From an uncultured Candidatus Saccharibacteria bacterium (GTDB lineage Bacteria; Patescibacteriota; Saccharimonadia; Saccharimonadales; Saccharimonadaceae): a DNA stretch of 12,414 nt. Each line of letters opens with the position of its first letter. Position 1 is the stretch's first letter. The translations under genes were made by a program, and so were the position numbers. The DNA lies in assembly GCA_938046495.1 (NCBI GenBank), contig CALIXG010000098.1, positions 1-12,414 of the forward strand. Reading direction: 5' to 3'. Of the stretch, positions 1 through 5,246 are shown piece after piece. A model generated the notes under the pieces. That model was not told the DNA's origin. It made no database searches and saw only the letters and a list, made by a program, of their open reading frames with translations.

Positions 1-364
1 CGTTCTTATCGAGAAAATTACAAACTGCACGCTGGAGACTTGCATTAGATGAAGTATCGGGGCTATAAGCCACAGCCCAGTCAATCTGAATCGGTACACC
101 AGTTTGCGTTTTAGTAACATCACCTTCCACTTTGGCCGTACGAACACATAAGTCGAAATACTTCGCTTTCTGAATAAAAGGAATGACGACTCGGCCACCG
201 GCCCGCTTAATTGTGGGGTTACCCTCTTTGTCAGTAGCGCCGACTCCGGAAACGACTAGCGCTTCATTACCATTGGCGGTCTTAATCATTGCAAACAAGG
301 CGATGATAATAACCAAGGTAATTATTGCGCCAATGATGATGGGGAAAAAATTTGTTACTTCCAT
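1..364 (-). CDS. Flotillin-like SPFH/band-7 membrane protein (N-terminal part; continues past the window edge)
   Basis: Translating the minus strand from ATG at 364 gives 121 residues with no stop before the window edge. Residues about 8-27 form one hydrophobic segment (PIIIGAIITLVIIIALFAMI), an N-terminal membrane anchor. The start of an SPFH domain follows: EALVVSGVGA, then GGRVVIPFIQKAKYFDL, then VEGDVTKTQTGVPIQIDWAV. This pattern (ALVxSG, GGxxVxPxxQ, xxTxxGVPxxxD) is typical of flotillins, which form oligomeric scaffolds on membrane microdomains. The start is decided by a perfect Shine-Dalgarno, TAAGGAGGT, 8 nt upstream. A nearer ATG at 369-371 is followed at once by TAG and cannot be used. 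The gene is divergent from the nucleoside phosphorylase, across about 250 bp. The C-terminal flotillin coiled-coil is outside the window, so a stomatin/band-7 relative cannot be fully excluded. Confidence 0.8.
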   Translation of the reverse strand, partial: MEVTNFFPIIIGAIITLVIIIALFAMIKTANGNEALVVSGVGATDKEGNPTIKRAGGRVVIPFIQKAKYFDLCVRTAKVEGDVTKTQTGVPIQIDWAVAYSPDTSSNASLQRAVCNFLDKN

Positions 365-487
365 ACTACATACCTCCTTAGGATATTGAAATAATGTGGA
401 CTGAAACAAGACTAGGGTGAACACGTTAATTTTAAAACTCACAAAGATACTAAAGAACGCCACCCAATCAGTTATTTTTACAATATA

Positions 488-506
488 TATACAAATACGT
501 CAATAT
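488..506 (-). promoter_or_regulatory. Putative promoter/operator element upstream of the flotillin-like gene
   Basis: On the minus strand this reads ATATTGACGTATTTGTATA. It matches 17 of 19 positions of a plus-strand element at 1482-1500 upstream of the acidic-protein gene. TTGACG within it could be a -35, with TAAAAA after a 17-nt spacer as a weak -10. Alternatively TATATA after TTTG could be the -10. The leader would then be about 100 nt. Composition is very AT-rich, so the assignment is tentative. Confidence 0.35.
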
Positions 507-605
507 GCACCCTGAATTAACATCTCCAGCGCAACACCTTAGGGATTTAGAATAGAAAGCTATCTCATAATAAGACTTAGCTACGTATTTTACGGACTAT
601 TGCAA

Positions 606-611
606 TATAAT
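606..611 (+). promoter_or_regulatory. Perfect -10 box (TATAAT) placing +1 on the phosphorylase ATG
   Basis: TATAAT ends six nucleotides before ATG 618, so the usual -10 to +1 spacing makes the A of that ATG the first transcribed base. No good -35 is visible at 16-18 nt upstream (the region reads CTACGTATTT) and no Shine-Dalgarno lies before any candidate start. A leaderless transcript is the simplest reading. Confidence 0.6.
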
Positions 612-617
612 ATGAGT

Positions 618-1352
618 ATGATAATCTACGATTCATCTTCAGAAGCTGTTTTCGGTCCATGCAATCTTAAGCTCGATGCTAAACCAGATAAATGTCTCTT
701 AATTTTCGATGATGAGATCTGGGATGATTATGTTTTGACGAATAAAAATCTTGCAACTTTTTCCGTCAAGAACACTTATGGTAGATTTTTTGACACCTAC
801 CGCTATCTTGAGATAAATGGAGAAAAAATTCTCTTAGTTTATCCCACGACTGGCGCAGCTGGAAGTGTTTGTGATATGGAACTTTTGATTGCTAGTGGTA
901 TAAAAAAGTTTGTTGCTTTCGGTACATGTGGCCGTCTAGACAAAAATATTGCAAAAAATACTATTATTCTTCCTACTTCTGCATACCGCGAGGAAGGGAC
1001 TAGCTATCACTATCTGCCAGATTCAGATGAAATTAAAGTTGATTATTCACTTCTTCAAAAGGCAAGATCAGTTTTCGATAAAACTACTTTAACTGTAGTA
1101 GAAGGTAAAATCTGGACCACGGACGCCGTTTACCGTGAAACTTATGGTAAAGTAAAATTAATGCAAGAGCGTGGCTGCATCGGAGTAGATATGGAATTCT
1201 CCGCTCTGCTAGCACTAGCTAAATATCGAGACGTAAAATTCTTTCAATTTTTGATTGGTGATGATGCTGTGGGTGGCGAAATAGTTTCTCCACTTGAGCG
1301 AAATAATCAAGAAATTTTTAATACCACTATTTCTTTATTGCTCAATATTTAA
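618..1352 (+). CDS. Nucleoside phosphorylase / nucleosidase superfamily protein (PNP_UDP type)
   Basis: This is a predicted cytosolic enzyme of purine/pyrimidine nucleoside salvage that cleaves the N-glycosidic bond, with phosphate or water as co-substrate; which nucleoside it uses cannot be told. Numbered from ATG 618 (244 aa, normal for the family), it has a TGAAGS loop (78-83), a central FGTCGRL glycine motif (about 102-107), PTSAYREEGTSYHY (119-132), WTTDAVYRE (166-174), and the signature VDMEFSALLALA (191-202), whose Met-Glu pair contacts the ribose in this family. The catalytic-type Asp follows in LIGDDA (about 212-217). Start choice: TTG 600 and ATG 612 are also in frame, but both lie at or before the end of a perfect TATAAT (606-611), so a transcript from that promoter would begin at ATG 618. 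The gene ends in TAA with no clear terminator before the next gene. Confidence 0.82.
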   Translation: MIIYDSSSEAVFGPCNLKLDAKPDKCLLIFDDEIWDDYVLTNKNLATFSVKNTYGRFFDTYRYLEINGEKILLVYPTTGAAGSVCDMELLIASGIKKFVAFGTCGRLDKNIAKNTIILPTSAYREEGTSYHYLPDSDEIKVDYSLLQKARSVFDKTTLTVVEGKIWTTDAVYRETYGKVKLMQERGCIGVDMEFSALLALAKYRDVKFFQFLIGDDAVGGEIVSPLERNNQEIFNTTISLLLNI

Positions 1353-1600
1353 AAATGATCGGTAACGAATACTATGAATTGACTCTTTAGGTGCAAAACT
1401 ACCGAATAAGCCATAGTGTCTCCATATGTTGTCTTATTTGATATGGCCTAACTATTGACGTATCATATTTTTTATGTCAATATATTGATATATTTGTATA
1501 ATAAGTATAAATACCGAATAAGCACATTAAAACATTTAGTTTTCAACATCACTTAGATGTTTTATTTTTGCTTTTTCGAAAAATAAAAAGGAGGATTACC
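1353..1600 (+). promoter_or_regulatory. Upstream regulatory region of the acidic-protein gene: repeats, inverted repeat, promoter
   Basis: The region contains no gene. It holds two exact copies of TACCGAATAAGC (1400-1411 and 1512-1523), an imperfect inverted repeat TATTGACGTA / TATGTCAATA (1453-1462 and 1473-1482), the perfect palindrome TCAATATATTGA (1477-1488), and a perfect TATAAT (1497-1502) preceded by TTTG. If that is the -10, +1 is near 1509 and the leader is about 92 nt, with the second 12-mer copy at its very start. No -35 is well placed for this -10. The arrangement looks like operator sites around a promoter, which is inference. Confidence 0.45.
1545..1576 (+). terminator. Weak hairpin plus U-rich tract in the leader (possible attenuator)
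   Basis: AACATC (1545-1550), loop ACTTA, GATGTT (1556-1561), followed by a T-rich run (TTATTTTTGCTTTTT). It lies between the putative +1 and the Shine-Dalgarno of the acidic-protein gene. It could act as a weak intrinsic terminator or attenuator. The stem has only six pairs, with two G-C, so it may be incidental. Confidence 0.3.
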
Positions 1601-2080
1601 ATGGGTAATTACGAAAAAAATGCAGCAAATTCTTCACAACCAGAACAACCACGGATCTGTTGGAACTGGTATCTTGAATCATTGAATAATGATGAAGACT
1701 TAAACGACAAGATTCAGAAGCGACTTGGTATTTTTAGAAAACGTGGAACACCCGAAATGGATTTTCCCAAAGATACTGTAGTTAGATATTTCATATTTAG
1801 CGGCATAGATGTGGAGCCAGTGAAGAAGGAGTTTTTCCTAATCAAATTAGAGAAAGTTAAAATGCCAAAAGCTAAAAAAAGAAGACTCTTAATTGATTAT
1901 TTTAATCAGATTCTTGAGGAAATTGATGGTGTTACCATGACGGTAATTGAGCGGGCGGCTAAGGATAAGGTTTACTGCGCCACTTCTAAGTCTGGTAAGA
2001 AATACTACCTGTACGAAGAATTTAATATCTACAATTATCCTGAAGATGACGAAGATGATGATGAAGAATATGATGATTAA
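1601..2080 (+). CDS. Uncharacterised protein with a strongly acidic C-terminal tail
   Basis: I do not recognise this 159-residue protein. The start is set by a strong Shine-Dalgarno, AAGGAGG (1588-1594), six nt before ATG 1601; an in-frame upstream ATG at 1568 has no such site. The N-terminus (1-17) is polar and low-complexity. The middle (about 20-145) is mixed, with CWNWYLESLN, a basic patch KLEKVKMPKAKKRR (82-95), and VTMTVIERAAKDKVYCATSKSGKKYYLYEEF (111-141), which could be a small alpha/beta fold. Residues 148-159 are almost wholly Asp/Glu (EDDEDDDEEYDD). There is no signal peptide or membrane segment, so it is probably cytosolic. It stands alone with its own promoter and terminators and a repeat-rich upstream region, so it is likely regulated. 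The acidic tail might bind basic partners or mimic nucleic acid, but that is speculation. Confidence 0.75.
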   Translation: MGNYEKNAANSSQPEQPRICWNWYLESLNNDEDLNDKIQKRLGIFRKRGTPEMDFPKDTVVRYFIFSGIDVEPVKKEFFLIKLEKVKMPKAKKRRLLIDYFNQILEEIDGVTMTVIERAAKDKVYCATSKSGKKYYLYEEFNIYNYPEDDEDDDEEYDD

Positions 2081-2093
2081 CTAAATGTTTACC

Positions 2094-2124
2094 GAACCCT
2101 GCCATGATGGCGGGGTTCTTTTTT
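2094..2124 (+). terminator. Intrinsic terminator of the acidic-protein gene
   Basis: A ten-pair stem, GAACCCTGCC / GGCGGGGTTC (2094-2103 with 2109-2118, one G-U pair), has loop ATGAT and is followed directly by TTTTTT. It lies 14 nt after the TAA of the acidic-protein gene. Confidence 0.9.
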
Positions 2125-2127
2125 GAC

Positions 2128-2163
2128 AAAAAAATAGCCCCGATTGAGGTCGGGGTATTTTTT
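2128..2163 (-). terminator. Bidirectional intrinsic terminator between convergent genes (serves tig)
   Basis: The core stem is CCCCGA (2138-2143) with TCGGGG (2150-2155) and a six-base loop. It is flanked by seven A (2128-2134) and six T (2158-2163), so it has a U-tract on either strand. On the minus strand it lies just beyond the tig stop. On the plus strand it backs up the terminator at 2094-2124. Confidence 0.85.
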
Positions 2164-2174
2164 GATTTCGAGTT

Positions 2175-3455
2175 TTACTTAGAATTTTCCTGGACGAGGA
2201 AGTTCAAAGTTTTCTCGATAGTGAGACGGTTCTTGATGTCTTGACGGACATTAGGATTCTTCAAGCTTTCGAGAGCTTCTTTGGATTTTTTGTAAACTTC
2301 TTTGAGTTCATTAATCTTAGCTTCGACAATCTCGTCTTCGACTTCGATTTTTTGATCACGAGCGAGAATTTGGAGCACGAGAGAAGCCTTAACACGCTTT
2401 TCGGCGAGAGTTTTCACATCTTTCATCCATGATTCTTCGGTTTGACCGCTCTGCTTGAGGTAATCTTCAAGAGTGAAACCTTGAGCCTTGGCATTTTGTT
2501 CCATGTCTTGGCGAATAAAGCGAATCTGATCTTCGATAAGGATAGCAGGAGCTTCGACCTTGCTGGATTTCACGAGAGCTTCGACGAGGTCATCCTTGAA
2601 CTTTTCGTCAGCCTTCACGCGGTTCTGTTCGGTGAGATTTTTCTCAATATCAGCCTTCAAAGCATCAAAAGTTTCAAATGGACCACATTTTTTGGCAAAT
2701 TCATCATCGAGTTCTGGAAGCTTAAATTCATTAATCTGCTTGACTAGGACATTGAAGACAGTCTTCTTGCCGGCAAGATTTTCGGCGTGATAATCTTTAG
2801 GGAAAGTAAGTTCGAGATCGAAACGATCGCCGGTTTCGTGACCAACGATTCCCTCTTCAAAACCTGGAATAAAGGCATGAGAACCGAGTTTTAACTTGAA
2901 ATCTTTGGCGGCACCACCTTCGAATTTTACGCCTCTGAGGGATCCTTCGAAGTCAATCACTACTTCGTCACCCATCTTAGCGGCACGTTTGACTGGAGCT
3001 TTTTCAGCATAAGCCTCACGCACGCGAGCTATCACATCCATCACGTCAGCTTCTTTAACCGCAATGTCTTCACGTTTGACCTTCAATTTCTTGAAGTCAC
3101 CAAGTTTAATGTCTGGCAAAATATCAGCTTCAGCCTTGTATTCGAGGGTCTCATCAGGAACAAACTTGGTAATTTCCACGTTAGGAATCATCAATGGAGC
3201 CTTCTTGGCCTCAGAAAAAGCGAGCGGCACGGTGCGACGAACGGCAATGTCAGCAGTGGTAGAAGCAAGGTCATTAGGATTGATATGCTTTTCAGCAATT
3301 TCGGCAGGAACTTTACCTTTACGGAAGCCTTGAACATTAACTTCCTTAGCAAGACGAGCCACAGCCTGTTCTTTAGCAGTCTGCAAATCGTTCTTATCTA
3401 GAGTAACGGTAATTTCCACCTTGGTCTCAGATATATTCTTTGTAGTAACTTTCAT
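2175..3455 (-). CDS. tig: Trigger factor, ribosome-associated chaperone
   Basis: Trigger factor docks at the ribosomal exit tunnel and shields or helps fold nascent chains in the cytosol. The 426-residue length is normal. The N-terminal ribosome-binding domain carries the signature loop GFRKGKVP (43-50). An FKBP-type peptidyl-prolyl isomerase domain spans about 160-245: MGDEVVIDFEG, FIPGFEEGIVG, and LTFPKDYHAENLAGKKTVFNV (217-237). The remaining helical C-terminal region (about 245-426) matches the substrate-cradling arms, with charged helices such as KVEAPAILIEDQIRFIRQDM. Start: ATG 3455 gives the canonical N-terminus. There is no Shine-Dalgarno at usable spacing, but an extended -10, TGTTATAAT, ends at 3462, making the A of the ATG the predicted +1, so a leaderless mRNA is likely. 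It lies 64 nt downstream of the FAD oxidase but appears to have its own promoter. Confidence 0.95.
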   Translation of the reverse strand: MKVTTKNISETKVEITVTLDKNDLQTAKEQAVARLAKEVNVQGFRKGKVPAEIAEKHINPNDLASTTADIAVRRTVPLAFSEAKKAPLMIPNVEITKFVPDETLEYKAEADILPDIKLGDFKKLKVKREDIAVKEADVMDVIARVREAYAEKAPVKRAAKMGDEVVIDFEGSLRGVKFEGGAAKDFKLKLGSHAFIPGFEEGIVGHETGDRFDLELTFPKDYHAENLAGKKTVFNVLVKQINEFKLPELDDEFAKKCGPFETFDALKADIEKNLTEQNRVKADEKFKDDLVEALVKSSKVEAPAILIEDQIRFIRQDMEQNAKAQGFTLEDYLKQSGQTEESWMKDVKTLAEKRVKASLVLQILARDQKIEVEDEIVEAKINELKEVYKKSKEALESLKNPNVRQDIKNRLTIEKTLNFLVQENSK

Positions 3456-3461
3456 GCCCTA

Positions 3462-3470
3462 ATTATAACA
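3462..3470 (-). promoter_or_regulatory. Extended -10 promoter of tig (TGTTATAAT), predicted leaderless
   Basis: The minus strand reads TGTTATAAT, a perfect extended -10. The hexamer ends at 3462, so +1 falls on 3455, which is the first base of the tig ATG. No -35 lies at standard spacing; the nearest candidate, TTGTAA, is 22 nt away, which an extended -10 can tolerate. Confidence 0.65.
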
Positions 3471-3519
3471 TATCGAGAGATAGTTATATTTACAACATTT
3501 GCTGTGGAAAACCATTAGC

Positions 3520-5130
3520 TTAATATTCAATAAAGCCAATCAGTGGAGCTTCACGTAGATGACGTACAAAATTGGTCAGTGTAGCCCCCTGTTTGACCCC
3601 TGGAGACATAATGCCGTCCGGGTCAAAAGTCTGGCGAAGCTGATGATAAAATTCCTTAATTTCCTGATCAGTCCGCGCGCTGGTAATTACACTTAAGGTG
3701 CGACCTTCGGCAAAACCACCAGAGAGCGAGCCACCGATCTCATAGACAATCTTGGCATACGACTGCAAGAAGAAGATGAGATTTTTGCGATTCAAAATAT
3801 CGGTGAGGTCGAATTCCGGGCGAATGGAATAGAGGTCGGTGAGAAGCGAGCCAAAAACAGGTAGGTTTTGATGGAATTTTTGTTCAAGAGGCTGCAGATT
3901 ACGCAGAAAATCTGGCAATTTTTCGGCTGGAATCGAAGTCTTATCGACGATGGCGAGTTTTTCTGCTGTATCGTGACTATTGAGGTATAATTTGAGGCCA
4001 AAATTAAAATTATTAAAATCGGCTTTGTATTTTTCCTGATCGACGTAGGACTTATCGGCCAAGGGACGTAATTTTTCAATCTCGCGGTCAATCTTTCTAA
4101 TACGGAAGAAGTTTTCGGCAAAATCTAGATAGATATAAAATTTGGCGGTAGATTGAGCGGTGGCAGTATTCGACTCGAGCAATTTAGCCTTGCGACCAAG
4201 ACTCTCGAGAGTCTTAAATATGCGCCCGTCATAAAGATTCATGGTGCGTGGTTCAAGCTCTTTGGCTTTTTCAGAAAAGGCGAGGGCTTGATTAATTGAT
4301 GTAAATTCAAAAACATACTGACGAGTATGATATTGAATCGGCTGAACCTTCAAAATTACCTCTGTAATTACGCCGAGCGTACCCTGAGCGCCAAAGAAAA
4401 TTGGTAACACATCGAACGGCTTATTTTCGCGATTTACTTCGGTGACCATGCGATAGCCGGAGCGATTATGGACGGATTCACGAATTTTGGCGATCACTGC
4501 CTGATTTTTCTCGGTCAAATCGTAGACCATAATATTGGTCTTGGCATTCTCATCGTCGATTTTTGCTTGAGCTAATTTAATACCGCGCTTAGTGAGGCTA
4601 GTGGATTGAAAAATTTCACCGTTTGGCAAGACTGCCTCAATGCGATCAGTAAAATAATAGATGCTACCGTATTTTTTGGCCGCTTCATCAATCAGGGCGG
4701 TAGAAATGAGACTGCCAATGGTTTGTTTTCGGGAAGCTACGATGGGTAATTCCAGACCAAACAGAGCTAGTGCGTCATTAAGTTCACCGAGAGTAATACC
4801 AGCTTTCACCCGGACTAGACTTTCACGCGTATCGATTTCTTCAATGGTATTGAATTTTTCCATGGAAATTAGGAGACCATCAGTCAAGTCAGCACCGGTA
4901 GTATCGAGACCGGCACCACGTATGCCAATCGGAAGTTTATAGCCTTTTTTGGCTAATTTGGCACTGAAGCGCAAGATGAATTGAATATCTTCGGCGGTTT
5001 TCGGGATGCAAAGAAAGCGTGGCATCATTTCCAGCACACTCATATCGCGTGAATAAGCTGCAAGAATCTCTGGCTTGTCCGTAACGAGACCAGAAATATG
5101 CGCATTCAAAAACTTCGCAAGTTTATTCAT
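3520..5130 (-). CDS. FAD-linked oxidase / GlcD-DLD-like flavoprotein
   Basis: The 536-residue protein has the two-part architecture of the VAO/PCMH flavoprotein family that includes glycolate oxidase subunit GlcD and D-lactate dehydrogenase. The FAD-binding domain has PIGIRGAGLDTTGADL (67-82), VRVKAGITLGELN (107-119), IGSLISTALID (138-148), and FFGAQGTLGVITEV (245-258). The FAD-oxidase C-terminal domain ends in the typical TFDPDGIMSPG (501-511). Two regions that normally supply active-site residues are altered: the expected GHxGDGNxH stretch reads FGSLLTDLYSI (426-436), and the expected GxxSGEHGxGR stretch reads GGSLSGGFAEGR (466-477). The fold is clear but the substrate is not predictable. 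ATG 5130 is preferred over in-frame GTG 5136, which falls in the purine-rich ribosome-binding stretch AAAAAGGGTGG. Own promoter; no membrane segment seen. Confidence 0.85.
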   Translation of the reverse strand: MNKLAKFLNAHISGLVTDKPEILAAYSRDMSVLEMMPRFLCIPKTAEDIQFILRFSAKLAKKGYKLPIGIRGAGLDTTGADLTDGLLISMEKFNTIEEIDTRESLVRVKAGITLGELNDALALFGLELPIVASRKQTIGSLISTALIDEAAKKYGSIYYFTDRIEAVLPNGEIFQSTSLTKRGIKLAQAKIDDENAKTNIMVYDLTEKNQAVIAKIRESVHNRSGYRMVTEVNRENKPFDVLPIFFGAQGTLGVITEVILKVQPIQYHTRQYVFEFTSINQALAFSEKAKELEPRTMNLYDGRIFKTLESLGRKAKLLESNTATAQSTAKFYIYLDFAENFFRIRKIDREIEKLRPLADKSYVDQEKYKADFNNFNFGLKLYLNSHDTAEKLAIVDKTSIPAEKLPDFLRNLQPLEQKFHQNLPVFGSLLTDLYSIRPEFDLTDILNRKNLIFFLQSYAKIVYEIGGSLSGGFAEGRTLSVITSARTDQEIKEFYHQLRQTFDPDGIMSPGVKQGATLTNFVRHLREAPLIGFIEY

Positions 5131-5152
5131 GACCACCCTTTTTCATTAGTAT

Positions 5153-5164
5153 TATTTTAGCATA
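5153..5164 (-). promoter_or_regulatory. Extended -10 promoter of the FAD oxidase gene (TATGCTAAAATA)
   Basis: The minus strand carries TGCTAAAAT (5162-5154). Predicted +1 is about 5147, giving a leader of about 17 nt that contains AAAAAGGGTGG as ribosome-binding stretch. The 12-mer TATGCTAAAATA is identical to those before the ytxG-like and HdeD-like genes. No good -35 is visible. Confidence 0.6.
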
Positions 5165-5246
5165 GGCTTTTTAATTTTTGTAGTTGAATTATTCAATAAA
5201 TCTGGTTTGATTTTGGTGAATGAACTTTATTTTTGCCTGCCAACTA

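Larger units (their letters stand above)
365..617. other. AT-rich divergent intergenic region between the flotillin-like gene and the phosphorylase
   Basis: This region has no convincing ORF, tRNA or terminator. It holds the flotillin Shine-Dalgarno (373-379), an AT-rich block around 478-506 that carries a TATTGACGTA motif on the minus strand, and a perfect TATAAT at 606-611 serving the rightward gene. The rest shows nothing recognisable. Confidence 0.6.

Noticed and set aside
181..389. 68-residue plus-strand frame antisense to the flotillin-like gene
   Set aside because: The minus-strand frame has a perfect Shine-Dalgarno, a membrane anchor and clear SPFH motifs; the plus frame has none of these.
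365..617. Possible small RNA or tRNA in the first intergenic region
   Set aside because: No cloverleaf, strong hairpin or terminator could be drawn on either strand; only promoter-like AT-rich blocks are visible.
1410..1447. GCCATA/TATGGC inverted repeat after the phosphorylase gene as its terminator
   Set aside because: Six pairs with a 26-nt loop and no U-tract; too weak to call.
5184..5196. TTGAAT/ATTCAA inverted repeat downstream of dnaE as a terminator
   Set aside because: The arms have only one base between them and no run of T follows on the minus strand, so it is not a credible intrinsic terminator. No clear dnaE terminator was found.
5215..5227. 13-mer GGTGAATGAACTT repeated at 5215-5227 and 10945-10957
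   Set aside because: A single exact 13-mer pair in 12.4 kb is close to chance expectation. The contexts differ (downstream of dnaE, upstream of the galU -35), so no function is claimed.
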